From assembly GCA_029532625.1 (NCBI GenBank), contig JARFXM010000008.1, positions 2,356,001-2,420,000 on the forward strand: 64,000 nt of DNA, given 5' to 3'. The notes under the pieces were generated by a model. That model had not been told where the DNA came from and did not search any database. It worked only from the letters and a program-made list of their open reading frames with translations. Source of the DNA: Lomentospora prolificans. Its lineage: Eukaryota; Ascomycota; Sordariomycetes; Microascales; Microascaceae. Each line of letters begins with the position of its first letter. Within the stretch, counting starts at the first letter, position 1. Below, in pieces: positions 1 to 11,046 of this stretch. Position numbers and translations under genes: made by a program.

Positions 1-2610
1 GGAAGAAATGACAAGCAAATGTCAATAGTTCGATAAGCTATCTCCCAGCTCGGGGGTAGATATCCAACTAGGAGCATGTTGAAGCTGGGACAATCCCGTT
101 TTCCGGTGCTAAAAGCAGGGGGACACGCTCATGTGAATGCTAGAGGGCTGCGTTGATTGTCGCCCTGCAGCAGAACCCCACGACGCCGCATCCACTCAGC
201 GCGGTCAGAGGATGATCGAGCTGCCCACCGTGCAAGGATTCTGTGCAGGTACTTGCATTCTGGGAAAAAGATTACTCACCTTGGATCAAGCGTCGGACTT
301 GAGGGGATTACGGGAGAATGGGGGCCCTTAGCGGGCTTCAGTTAGGGATATCATGAGTAAAGAGTGGGCTGGAGACGCGGGTAGAGGGTGGGAGGGTGTG
401 TGAAACTGGAGGCCGAGAAGAGGGAAGAAGATGAAGGAAGAATCAGTCGGGAACGTCGATGGCGGAGAAAGAGGACGATTCAACATATGCAAAGGATGTT
501 GATTCCTCGACAGGGAACAGGACGGAATGCAGAAGCATGCAGGTTTACAAGTTACAAGAAGAAAACACAGCTGCTTGTACATGAGCCCGACTGATATGGG
601 CATGCAAAGAAACTAAAGATGATGCTCCGGATCAACTGGAGAAGTCAAGTGTCAAGTGGTCAAAAGATTCCAGCCATTGGGGCGAATCCAGCACACCAAG
701 GTGCGACTCGATACCCCTGGAATAGGCTGGGGAGCTTAACCATCAACAGGACCACGCAGAGAGGTTCTGCAATTGATGCGCTTCGAGTCACTGAGCCGCC
801 TGTGCTAGGTATGCAGTACCAACTCTAACCCTGAGCTCTCCACCCCGAGGCAAGTATCGCCGACCTTATTCACAGTTCCACGAGACCTTCCTCTGGTTAG
901 CTTGCCCCTCCGTACGTCAGCTGAGGAGCCCCTAGTCATTTTTTTTTTCTCTTCTTCTAACCCTTCAGACGGTTTTGTTTCTTTCTCCAGTAATAGCTGC
1001 TGTGGCACTGCACTGTGTCAGCCAGCGTGACTCGAGTCGCCCAAATGGGAAAGCATAAGAAATACGAAAATTTCTTCAATTGAAATATATGGAACCCTTG
1101 GACCGAAGCTCGGAAATGCCTCGGGCAGGTCGCCATCAGCCAGGTTATTGTTATTCAGCTAGTTCGTGGGTGGTTGTACAATTGGCGAACTCTCACTTTG
1201 TTGATAGAGAAGGGAAAGGGATTGAGTTGGTATCTACCTTCGTAGATGCATGTGCACTGACAATCCACTGCGGGCTTCATCGCAAGCCAGCCAACTGCTT
1301 CTCCGTTAGCGTTCCGTCACTAGCAACCGACAGAAAGTTACATCCAACCAACAACCCAAGTATGCGGCGAACCTCCAAAGCATTCATCGCCCTGTTAAGG
1401 AGGGTACGCTTGTTGCCAAATGGTTCCTGTTTTTTCTTACCACTGCCGGTACCGCCGGTCGGAAACTCACTTGCAAATTGAGTCTGGAGCGTTCCCCCTT
1501 GTAACCGGCCAGTCAATCCGGACCGTTAGTAGCCCGTGGATCAGATGCTCATCCTGACTGGATGCCTGATCGGGGCCAAGGTCAAATGATCCCGTCTCAG
1601 ACGCGGTGAGCAAAGGGCAGGAAGAGCTTCGTAATTTACCCCAACATCCGTTTCTCCCGAGGCTGCAGTCGGCATTGGTAAGTGGTAACATTCTCATTCT
1701 CGTTTGCGTGATCCTCTTCTCTAGGGTCCTAAACACGGGCGGTTGTGGAGAGCCTCCGAGAGCCATGGCTAGCCGTAGACGCGACATGGAAGCTTCACCA
1801 TTGGCAATCATATGCAAACTTGACACGGCAGTTGCCATCCAGTGGCTCAAAAGACGGATCAGTAATCGCATTTAAGGTTCCAGGAACCAAAGTCATCCTC
1901 GACTGTAGAACCACAACATCCAACTCCCGCACAGTAACAGTTAAATTTCCGCCTCAGTTCGAATATTCTCGGTGCGATTGACAGCCATTACATCATGTCG
2001 ACGTAAAATAGCTCACTAGCCCAGCCACTTGCACCAGTTCAGGAGCTCTTGCTAAGTGAAAAGAACGCAGGGTTACGTGCAGCAATGCTAGACGTATGCG
2101 GGGACGTTGGATAACTCATCGAGCAAAAATAGGGACATTGGCATCAACGGGGGAGGGTGAGCAAACTTATCCGCCCGGCCCCGGCTGTAGCGATCGGCAC
2201 CGTTGCCGCTCTGCATGGCGATAATGTAATCATAAAAGCCAGCCACTACATGTTCCGTGGCAGGGAGGAACCCCGCCCCGAGAATCACAAAGAGAGAACA
2301 ACTACGAATTAGAGACATTGGACGTGTCGACACTTCGATCAAGATGGACCACTTCTCCACCTTTGTGCTTGTTCGTCTATGCTAGTATGACGTCTGCGCA
2401 CTACCTAGTTTTAACTAAAAAAAGAAAGGAGAAAAAGGACGAGGAAGGAAACAATTGCTACATATGTACATGATTCTATACGTTTAGAATTCGTTTTCCG
2501 TCTATTCTAATGGGCCCCCTCCCCGCTACAGCCGTGCTACTCGGGTGCACGTTAGAAAAGATGAAGCTTCGTGGAGCTCGGGTACCAAGGTAGATTCGGA
2601 GGAGCTGGGC
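1..2610. other. Left-edge stretch without a recognisable gene
   Basis: No reading frame here has the codon pattern, splice sites or motifs of a real gene. The longest frames are about 130 codons and lie on both strands over the same bases, as expected by chance. It serves as the 3' flank of the minus-strand gene that ends at 2611; that gene's untranslated tail probably lies around 2400-2610. The rest is featureless to the eye. Confidence 0.5.
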
Positions 2611-4539
2611 TCAGCCATACAGAGATCCCGCTTCTGTCCTTTGTTCTTCTGCGCCTGGAAAACACTCCACGCTCCGCCGCCATTGGGACTCGGCGCACTC
2701 AGCCACCTCCTTCGATAGGGCCGCAATTCGTAAGTTCGCCCTGGCAGTCGTGTAGTCTTCCTTTGTCCAGACAGGTCGATTGTCGGACTTGACTGGGCGG
2801 GGCGGTGTGGCTTGATGAGCACGGTCAAGTTCACGAGCGTGCTTCACTCGACGGGACGAGCGCTGAGATCTCGATTGGGCCAAATAGAAGTGCTTCTGTA
2901 CCCATGAAACTGGCATAGCCGCTCTCATGTGGTTATCGCCGTCCCTCGCCGCCTCGATGGCTCGGGAGACACGATCATCGAGATTTTCATCTTGCAGGAT
3001 CTGTGAGCCGTTCTCCACACGCAGGATGCCTTGAATCCTGCGAAATGTCCGCGAGATCTGACTAAATTCCCGTTCTATATCTGATACTACAAGCATCGAG
3101 CGGAACTGACGAAAGCGTTCCGGGTCTATATCAAGTTTTTGGAGCCGTGCGGTGAGCTTGGCCGGCTGTTGCCAGAGATTGCTGATATCTAGGAGGTAGT
3201 TGACTTGGTGGAGCAGGACGGATTGGGTGCTAGAGTCCGATTTCAGGATGGTCTCGAAGGCCCCCTGGTTCTCAGTAAACGCCCGGAGGAGCATGATCGC
3301 AACTGCTTTGTCCAACTTCCAGATGCAAAGAGCTAGGAATTTCACAAGAGCTTTGGAGCGAACGCTCAATCCCATAGCTAGCCCATGATAGAAAACCACG
3401 GCGGCATCGACTATGTTGCCAACGCCGGCGCAGGCGCTGATCATGGTCTCAAGGAGCAGACCCCCGTTTTTTGCAAAATAGTGAGAGCTGTTTTGTAGGA
3501 TAATAGAGACGTTGCGGCGGATTCCCGCATAGTGACCGAAGGCTTTGTCGTGATCAAGAATAACTGCAGCCGAAGGGGGGTGATGGCGGTTAAAGTGTGC
3601 AAAGTGTGATTTGGCGACGCATTCGGCAAGACGGTAGTATCCCGCTCTGTTCAGTTGAAGAATAAGGGTGTTATGAGTGTGCATGGTTATGGGATAATGC
3701 GAGGTCAGGAGAGTGTAGCAAATCCTCTCAATTGTTGCTGTGATGTTAGAGTCGATGTCTCGACGGAAATTCTCCGCAAACTCCTTCCGGCCAGATATCA
3801 CAGCGGAGCGATTTGTCTTTGCCCACCACGTGTTGGGTAAGCCTCTGGCCTTTAGCCGGTCGATGGCGACTCTTAACGGAGATGGCTCAGCCGGAGTCTC
3901 TCGCCGAGCACATATCTGCTCGTGCTCCAGCAATAGGAAGTTGACGAGCTCCAGTACGTTCGACTCGTACCACATGGGATGCGAGACGCTCATTAGCTCG
4001 CATTCGTCTGCTCCCAAGGAATTATCGAGCCAATCCTGAAGCATTTCATAATCACTCCACTTCAGGCTTCGCAACGTCCGCCTGGCATTCTTGGTGTGAA
4101 ACACGTCCCAGTATTTCCCTCCATACTGCTCGAAAATAACACTTCCTGGAGCTTCATTTGATGATATCGGCGCTGTCGTCTGTGTTGGCCTTAGCGCCGT
4201 CGAATCCTCGGCCGTCCTCCTCTCGTACCCTGCTCTCTCGAGAACCCCTGGTGAGAGCCTAGCTTCGGCGGAGGCATTTTCGAGCTGCAATCTCGCAAGG
4301 GCCTCTTTCGCGTCGTTAATCTGCGCGTCTAGCTCTTTCTTTCGGTCATCTTTCCGTTTGGCGTCTACCACTGCCGCGGTCGCGAATATGCTGGTGTAAA
4401 ATGTGGTGAAGGCGTGTCGGTAATGTATCTTGCCCTCGGCCCCAGTCGTGTTCCTCCGTATTGCGGTTTTCGCAACGTCGATGCATGTCTTGCAGCGGCA
4501 ATTGCGAGCTGTGCCAGCTCTCGTCAGAAATCCCTGCAT
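2611..4539 (-). CDS. Unrecognised fungal protein, probably helical-repeat, 642 aa
   Basis: A single long open frame of 642 codons. The N-terminus has a Cys-rich patch (CRCKTC, residues about 14-19), then a hydrophobic stretch near residues 46-60 and a charged coiled-coil-like segment (about 62-95). Residues 290-420 are a run of amphipathic helices (Leu/Ala-rich, with ACAGVGNIVDAAVVFYHGLA), which resembles the PPR-like helical-repeat proteins of fungal mitochondria; that resemblance is weak and inferred. The C-terminal third is basic. The frame stays open for about 20 codons upstream of this ATG and encodes a second Cys pair (CLLC), but no in-frame ATG occurs there. A short upstream exon is therefore possible and the true start is uncertain. 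It is divergent from the DUF866 gene. I do not recognise the function. Confidence 0.75.
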   Translation of the reverse strand: MQGFLTRAGTARNCRCKTCIDVAKTAIRRNTTGAEGKIHYRHAFTTFYTSIFATAAVVDAKRKDDRKKELDAQINDAKEALARLQLENASAEARLSPGVLERAGYERRTAEDSTALRPTQTTAPISSNEAPGSVIFEQYGGKYWDVFHTKNARRTLRSLKWSDYEMLQDWLDNSLGADECELMSVSHPMWYESNVLELVNFLLLEHEQICARRETPAEPSPLRVAIDRLKARGLPNTWWAKTNRSAVISGRKEFAENFRRDIDSNITATIERICYTLLTSHYPITMHTHNTLILQLNRAGYYRLAECVAKSHFAHFNRHHPPSAAVILDHDKAFGHYAGIRRNVSIILQNSSHYFAKNGGLLLETMISACAGVGNIVDAAVVFYHGLAMGLSVRSKALVKFLALCIWKLDKAVAIMLLRAFTENQGAFETILKSDSSTQSVLLHQVNYLLDISNLWQQPAKLTARLQKLDIDPERFRQFRSMLVVSDIEREFSQISRTFRRIQGILRVENGSQILQDENLDDRVSRAIEAARDGDNHMRAAMPVSWVQKHFYLAQSRSQRSSRRVKHARELDRAHQATPPRPVKSDNRPVWTKEDYTTARANLRIAALSKEVAECAESQWRRSVECFPGAEEQRTEAGSLYG

Positions 4540-4923
4540 AATGGACGCATTGGGATTGCAGAGCAGGCAAAGAGGTGGTGACCCGCTGGGCGTCGAGCTG
4601 CGTTATGGTATCAATTGGGACTCCTTGAATTCTTGCTTCACAAAGATGGTCTGATGTCGGGATCAGAATTGGCTTCAACTGGAATGGGATCATTGGGTCA
4701 CGTGCAGGCTCCTACCCAGTCGATATCATCGGAGGTCACCCAGTGTCTGCAGATTACGTAATACCTCACCGTCATGTTCTTGGTCCGTGCTCAAGCTGGC
4801 CGGAAGGTGGGATGGTGGAAGCACAGCTCGAGGAGGGGCAGTAGGAAAAGCCCCTCGTTTGAATATCGAAAGCCATCAACGAGCCTTGGTATTTCATCTA
4901 CGTATCACTTTCCTATAGTCGCC
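4540..4923. promoter_or_regulatory. Divergent intergenic region between the 642-aa gene and the DUF866 gene
   Basis: 384 bases separate the two start codons on opposite strands, so this stretch must carry both promoters, and possibly an unresolved first exon of the minus-strand gene. No clear TATA box or repeated site was seen. Confidence 0.4.
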
Positions 4924-5660
4924 ATGCTTGCCCTCGTACTGACCGCAGAGCTCTCTGGGTAGGTAGCTGTTCAAGTTCGGCAGAGGGGTCAATTGAAATT
5001 TGTGAGCTGACGGATGGCAGAGTTACCAATCTCCGGCCAGATGACACGGAAGCCAATCCCTTCTGGTACACCTTCAAGGTTCAGTGCACGTCTTGCCGCG
5101 AGATTCACGGTAACAATGTTGCCTTGAGCCGCTTTGTAAGTTTGATCAGTGACGTTGCGTCCCGTAAAACTATATACGCTTCGGTAGCTCACAAAACTCC
5201 CAAGGAGATGAATGAGATGAGCGGTAGCCGCGGCGAGGCCAACTTTGTGTGGAAGTGCAAGAACTGCAAGGTATGGAATATCAGGTCAAACGCAAGCCGC
5301 GCCTCTCCATCTAATCATATGGGTAGAGAGAGTCTTCAGCCAATATTAAGGCTGCGCCGGCCGCGTACGAGCAGAACGACCCTCCCAAGAAGCAAAAGAT
5401 TGTCGAGTTCGACTGCCGCGGTCTAGAATTCGTAGAGTTTCAGCCCGAGGTAAGTATGGGATGCATATGCGAGCGAATACATCTCTCCCATATCTAGTCT
5501 GCTAATATTCGTTTAGGGTGAGTGGCTAGCCGAGGGAACCGAATCTGGCACCAAATTCACGGGCGTGGAGCTCACCGAAGGCGAGTGGTTCGACTACGAT
5601 GAGAAGGCAGGCGAGGAGGTAGGAATTACGAACCTCAAGTGGGAGATTGTACGGTCATGA
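4924..5660 (+). CDS. DUF866 / CXXC-motif zinc-binding protein, 160 aa, five exons
   Basis: Five exons were assembled by hand: 4924-4958, 5021-5135, 5205-5270, 5327-5449 and 5517-5660. All junctions are GT-AG and keep the frame, giving 160 residues, the usual size of this family (the human member is C1orf123/CZIB). The product starts MLALVLTAELSG, carries a CxxC pair (QCTSCR, about residue 34-37) and a second pair in VWKCKNCK, with the family signature GSRGEANFVW between them. The paired cysteines are expected to bind one zinc ion; the cellular role of the family is poorly known. The first exon is only 35 bases, so it is easily missed. The 3' end faces the next gene 297 bases away. Confidence 0.9.
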
Positions 5661-5957
5661 TTGAAAGAGTGTAGTTGTAAATAATATAGAACTTTTAAAT
5701 GCAGGCCATGGCTGTGAATAAACATGACGGATGTTGAACGAAACGCATCCATGAATCTCTTGCAAAGGGCCTGCCGGGGTGGGAAATTTATAGCGGCTGG
5801 CGTCGCCAATCACGCACTAGCAATTTTTCTCTTGGACAACCAATCTTTTCTCAAAACCCTCACCAGCTCCAACCTCATGAAGACCGATCCATCACCCTGA
5901 TGGCTCTTCTCCATCCCAGCTGAGAGAACAAATCATCCATGTTACGTTTTCATAGCC

Positions 5958-6563
5958 ATGGCAACCGTCGGTCTACAGGCTCGTCTGAGTTATCTAACCG
6001 ATGCTGCCCACGCCCTCGCAACGACGGTCCCTGAGACATCCGCCTATCTTATGAATAGAAGGAACGCACTCACCTATAACCATAAGATTCCAGTTTCAGA
6101 TGTGGAGAAGCAGCATGTGTGTGTCGCCTGCGGTAATATCTTGATACCCGGCTCCAGCGCGGTCCTGGCCATCGAGACGGACAAGGCGCTACGGAAGCGT
6201 GCTCGACGGAGTAACCAACGATTCGCCCATCAGCCAGCAAGCGAGATCAGGAAGCCAGCTGTTGAAGGAAAGATTGAGCGAATGGGGATATCGAAAACTA
6301 TCTCATGCGGCCGGTGTGCGAGGAAGACCACGATCCAGCTCCCACCGCCTCCGGTTGTCGGGCATGTGAAGCCCCAGCGAGCCAAGCCCTCAAAACCTGA
6401 CAAATCCAAGGCACCAGAAGCCCCAATCACTAAATCGACCGCTAATGCTGTGAGCAAGAAGCGCGCCAAGAACCGAAAGGCTGGGTTGCAGGCCCTCCTC
6501 ACTGACAGCAAGGCGGCCAAGCCAAGCTCTGGGTTATCACTCGCCAGCTTCATGAAAAAGTGA
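5958..6563 (+). CDS. RNase P/MRP subunit, Rpr2/Rpp21/Snm1 type, 201 aa
   Basis: Intronless frame of 201 codons. The N-terminal half has the Rpr2/Rpp21/SNM1 layout: helical residues 1-45 (LSYLTDAAHAL, YLMNRRNAL), a CVACG knuckle (C55, C58), a basic linker with KRARRSNQRF, and a second knuckle CGRCAR (C117, C120). These four cysteines form the zinc ribbon by which such subunits are held in the RNase P or RNase MRP particle, which processes tRNA or rRNA precursors. The C-terminal 75 residues are a Lys/Ala/Pro-rich tail, typical of nucleolar RNA-binding proteins. The sequence does not decide between RNase P (Rpr2) and RNase MRP (Snm1). The ATG at 5958 is in a good fungal context (gccATGG). Confidence 0.85.
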   Translation: MATVGLQARLSYLTDAAHALATTVPETSAYLMNRRNALTYNHKIPVSDVEKQHVCVACGNILIPGSSAVLAIETDKALRKRARRSNQRFAHQPASEIRKPAVEGKIERMGISKTISCGRCARKTTIQLPPPPVVGHVKPQRAKPSKPDKSKAPEAPITKSTANAVSKKRAKNRKAGLQALLTDSKAAKPSSGLSLASFMKK

Positions 6564-7125
6564 TGTTCTCTAATTGCATCACCCATTGTTCTTCCAGGAG
6601 CCTGAACGTCCCAGAATGAGCGAGAGATGACTGGTATCTGCGCGCCTTGCCCAGAAGCTTCCAGCACTGGGAGGCCCTAGTGTTAGTGGCAAAACCTTCC
6701 TCCGGCGGCAACTTCAACTCAAACTTGAAGCAGGTTGGACTGCTAGCGCACCTAGCCACCTCTTGATCGGGGTCCCTAAACGCGGACGGTGGCGTCTGCT
6801 CCCGCCCTACCGGTCTAGATGGACTCTAATAGGCTGCCGGGCAGCTGGCTCTGGAAGGGGCATATTATCGAGTCACCCTGGAAAATTACCCCTCCATTTT
6901 GATGCTTACAAAAAAAAAAAAGTTCCATTCAGACCCATATGCTTCCAGAAAAAATACCCCACCATCAAATCGAATATCTCATCATACTCACCACCTCAAA
7001 CGCTGCGTGACGGCGTTTTTCATTTCCATTTCTGAGGCATACTTTTTTTGGCAAACGAAAAGAGATTCGGCCACGATATTAGAGTCGCTTCTAGATACCC
7101 CAGGAGTTTGTTTTACAACACGAGA
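6564..7125. other. Intergenic: tail of the RNase P-subunit gene and ZPR1 promoter/leader
   Basis: 562 bases with no supported gene. An A-run at 6907-6919 and a T-run near 7042-7049 flank a C/A-rich stretch that probably holds the ZPR1 transcription start. Small frames here lack coding character. Confidence 0.45.
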
Positions 7126-8656
7126 ATGTCCGCTGAAGAGAACCAAGCCACGGCGCAAGCCAACCCCGCCCGCCCCTCCGAGTTCGAGGCCATCGGAAAC
7201 AAGGTCGACAAGGTTGCTGGGCCCACGAACGGCGTGGAAGCTGAGGACGATGAGAAGGTTGTCCAAGAAATCGAGTCGCTTTGCATGAATTGCCATGAGA
7301 ATGTGAGTTATCTTCTATGCGACCGGCAACCGTAGACATTGGAGCTAATCATTTCCTTCTTCACAGGGTGTCACGCGGCTCTTCCTCACCGCGATCCCCT
7401 ACTTCCGCGAAATCATTCTCATGTCATTCGAATGCGAACATTGCGGATTCCACAACAATGAGATCCAGACCGCTTCCGAGGTGCAGCCAAAAGGCACCTA
7501 CTACGAGCTGAGGTTAACCGAGATGGCGGACTTCTCACGCCAAGTCGTCAAGGCCGACTCGGCGACCGCAAAGTTTATCGAACTAGATCTTGAGATGCCC
7601 CCCGGCCGCGGCCAGCTTAGCAATATCGAGGGTCTTTTGCGCACCGTTGTTGATGACCTGGAATTGGGCCAAGACGCTCGAAAGGAACAGGACGTGGAGG
7701 TCTACGAGAAGGTTGCTGCCGTCATCAAGAAGGGCCGTGACATGCTTGAGGGCAAGTCTTTTCCCTTCCGTGTGGCCATCGACGACCCCGCTGGCAACTC
7801 CTTCATCGCTCCCAACCTTACCGACAGCGTCGGCAAGTGGGAGAAACACGAATTCGTCCGAACGCCAGAGCAGAACGCTGCCCTTGGCCTCTCTGCCGGT
7901 GACGAGACAGGTGCCGCCAGTGCTGGCCCTACACAGCCCGGCCTTACTGCTGAGGGAGATATTATTCCCAATGAAGTGTACAGCTTCCCCGCCACATGCC
8001 CCGGTTGCACACACAACTGCACGACTCACATGAAGATGGTGGACATTCCCCATTTCAAGCAGGTTGTTCTCATGTCCACCGTCTGCGATGCCTGCGGCTA
8101 CAGATCCAACGACGTCAAGACTGGTGGTGAGATTCCCGAGCTTGGCGAGCGCATCACCCTCAAGGTCAGCGACGCCCGCGACCTCGGCCGAGACATCCTC
8201 AAGAGCGAGACTTGCGCTCTTGAGTCCCCCGAGCTCAACCTCTCTGTCAACCCCGGAACCCTTGGTGGACGCTTCACCACCGTCGAAGGTCTCTTCACTC
8301 AGGTCCGCGACGATCTTCGCAACCAAATCTTCCAGACTGATGTGGCTGGCGTCGGAGGCGGAGACTCCCTCTCCACTGACGACAGGAAGACGTGGGATAC
8401 CTTCTTTGAGAACCTGGACGCCGCTATCAGGGGTGAGAAGCAATTCACAGTTATCCTCACCGACCCTCTAGCGAGTAGCTACGTCCAATCGCTCGTCGAG
8501 CCCCCGGCGCCCGACCCGCAGATTACTAGGGAGCAGTATACCCGGACAGACGAGGAGGAGGAGGACCTCGGTCTGAAAGACATCAAGGTCGAGGGCTACG
8601 AGAATGATGCTGAGAATAACGAAGCCGAGAAGGAGGAGACGACTGAGGCTGCGTAG
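7126..8656 (+). CDS. ZPR1: Zinc finger protein ZPR1, 488 aa, two exons
   Basis: Exon 1 is 7126-7302 and exon 2 is 7367-8656; the intron is GT-AG and in phase 0. The 488-residue product has the duplicated ZPR1 layout: a first C4 zinc finger (C53, C56, C82, C85) followed by an A/B domain, then a second C4 finger (C270, C273, C299, C302; YSFPATCPGC and VCDACGYRSNDVK) and a second domain ending in an acidic tail rich in Glu. ZPR1 proteins bind translation elongation factor eEF1A and shuttle between cytoplasm and nucleus; recent family work gives them a role as an eEF1A folding chaperone. The start is the first in-frame ATG, in a CGAGAATGTCC context. It converges on the membrane protein gene 253 bases away. 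Confidence 0.96.
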
Positions 8657-8909
8657 CGCACGATACGACTGGATAAAGGCGAATGACCAGGGGGGAAAAA
8701 GAATAAGGGAATTTCATGAAATGTTATAAAAGTATAGATGGGCTCAAATTTCAATGATTGTACAGTTCATTTTTTTTTCTATAAATTTTATCGAATCAAC
8801 AACAGCGCTCACTATAATGAGTATATATAACATGCCGGTGTCTCTATGATCCCGCTCCCGGCGACTGTACATCCACAACAGAGTGTAGGTGGCATCTGCA
8901 CAAGGCCCA

Positions 8910-10636
8910 TCATCTATACTTACCGCCCATCCTCTCCAGTTCACGCTCTCCCAGGATAGGACTCACGACTCCACCTTCCCTGCTTGATAAGCTGGGTGCG
9001 CCTTCAGCCGTGGGAAACATACCCCAGCTCTCGCGCTCCTCTCGGGTGCATTCTTCTGTCAGGCCACATAGGTCCCTCGATTCAGAGGAGATCTTCTGAG
9101 CTGAGCTTTCGTCACTGTGGCTGAGCGCCATAACAATCTCCCGAGGTGGAACCGGCGGAGGAGGAGGGGTAGGTGGCGGCAGACCCCAGGAAGGGCGCGG
9201 GGCGGTAGACGGAGTGATGAGGTCGGGGATCTCCAAGGGGGCCTCGTGGGGTCTTGGCGGCCGGGTTGGCGACGATGGGGGTGTTCCGCTCGTTAGTGTT
9301 GCTCCGATTTGGGACGATGTGCTAGTGGATGCGGAGCCGCTGATGCTTGCGCCACGTCTCGATATGAATGGTGGCGTACCGGGGGTCTCACGTTGGAAGC
9401 GGGCCGGTCTGGGGCCTGAGTGAGGGCCGTACTCGAGTCTCGGCTCTAGTTTACTCGTGGTAGGGGCGCAGAGCGGCGAAGTAGGGAACGTGTTACTCGG
9501 GGATCGGATCAAGCGCTGGTTCGGCGGCTTCCGTGTGGCATTCACGAACGTGGGAAGAAGTTTCCTGTCCTTGAGTCTCGGAGGAGGGGACAAGGGTCCG
9601 TTTCGGCCCGTCCGGACTATCTCAACACTTGCGTTGGGCAGAGAAACGAGACGTGTAGGCGAGCTGTCAAACGAAGACGGGTTTGTCGCAGTTCCAGCTC
9701 CGCTGAGTTTAGTTCTGGGCCGGAGACCATACGGGTATTGGTTTGGCGTGAGTGGCCTTTTGCGGCGCCGGTGGAGGCATAGAATCATGCTAAGGATCGC
9801 GAGGAGACCGACTATGGAGGTTATAGCTATGGTGGCTTTCACACCGGACGTCAGGCCAGGTTGCTGGGGTTGTGGGCTCATGCTGGGACTGTCGCCGGAG
9901 GAAGTGAGGCTTTCCTCTGGAAACGTGGTGAGCGACGTGGACGGCCTTGGGACTGTGCCTAGGGGGTGTGTTGGCTTGATGGAGGAAGAAGTCGCCGCGA
10001 TTTCGGACACGGAGAGCGTTTTGAGTTCGGCAGCGTCGAACTTGGCGGAGCAGGCTCTCCTTTCCCCTGGTTTGTACACTGAGGAGTCAGGACAGACAAA
10101 ATCGAAGCTTGGGACGCCCGGATCTTCAAGATCGGGATATCCAATCCTGGGCGGGTGTTAACAATCTTGGCCTCGAAGGGAACAGTCTCTTAATCGCGGC
10201 CCTTTTGGGTGGGTTTACTTACCCTCCACATTCACTTATAATCTTGTTCACATTGGCTGTAAAGGAGCATTAGAGTCGAGTCAAAAGGAAAGGGAGGAAA
10301 AAGAAACCCACGGTCCTGCCCAAATATATCCGCACTCCCATTATACCACACGCCGCAAACCACCGAATCACAGCAATATAACCAGGAAAAGATTTCGTGT
10401 CCGGTGCCATTGGCATCCGTGTTGACAAAAGCGGTAAGTGCCTCGCACAATTCCTGCGATGTCTCAAGGCTCATAGCTACTATGCTCGACTCGGCAAACA
10501 TTCCAGACACGAAGCGCTCCCGGCAACCCGTGACGCATGCTGCGCTATCCCTTACATCGGTTGCAAGCGCCCCCCATTGCTTCGTTGAGGGATCAATTGA
10601 GGTATCGCAATCTTCTTGGCGCAGGCGGTGTCGCAT
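8910..10636 (-). CDS. Cys-rich single-pass membrane protein, about 531 aa, 5' end uncertain
   Basis: Three exons fit on the minus strand: 10636-10312, 10256-10223 and 10146-8910, with GT-AG introns and unbroken frame. The N-terminal region has spaced cysteines (for example YCCDSVVCGVW and IISECGG) followed by a Ser/Thr/Pro-rich stalk, one transmembrane helix (about residues 224-244) and a positive stop-transfer RRRKR. The cytoplasmic tail is long, proline-rich and probably disordered. This is the general plan of fungal surface sensors or wall-linked glycoproteins; the precise role is unknown. The start at 10636 gives no signal peptide, so a further upstream exon carrying it is likely and this CDS is probably 5' incomplete. 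The join through the 34-base exon is a hand prediction. Confidence 0.65.
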
Positions 10637-10997
10637 GATGCAAGTGGTCTAATTGAGGGTCTACCGAGGATATAAATTGACGCCACGCAGATTATGGCGC
10701 TTGTTGAAGATCGCGAGGGTTTCCTTTAGGGAAACAATCAGACTTCTCCGTTAGTGAATGCTGGAATATCAATCGGAACATGTCCCTACCGGAATAGCGG
10801 GTGCAATAACGAATAATTGAATGGTGTAAATGGAGGCACGCCGAGGTCTTCTAACCCTTCAACGAGAAGTGAAAGAGCCAGGCTAGACTGGAGAGCGCGC
10901 CAACGCCAGATTGATATTGGTCAAGTCTTGCTAGTCAGTAGTTTGAGAACGAAGACGATAGACGAGAGAAAGGAATGGTAGAAAGTCCAAGAATGGG

Positions 10998-11046
10998 CCG
11001 GGGAGGGAGAGCGAGAGAGAGACAGAGAGACAGAGAGAGAGATAAA
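10998..11046. repeat. Purine-rich (GA)n/(CAGAGA)n simple repeat
   Basis: Almost uninterrupted purines made of GAGAGA and CAGAGA units. It sits upstream of the minus-strand membrane protein gene, so on the sense strand of that gene it reads as a CT-rich promoter or leader tract. Confidence 0.7.

Noticed and set aside
7583..8443. 286-codon minus-strand frame
   Set aside because: Antisense to ZPR1 exon 2; no motif or splice support.
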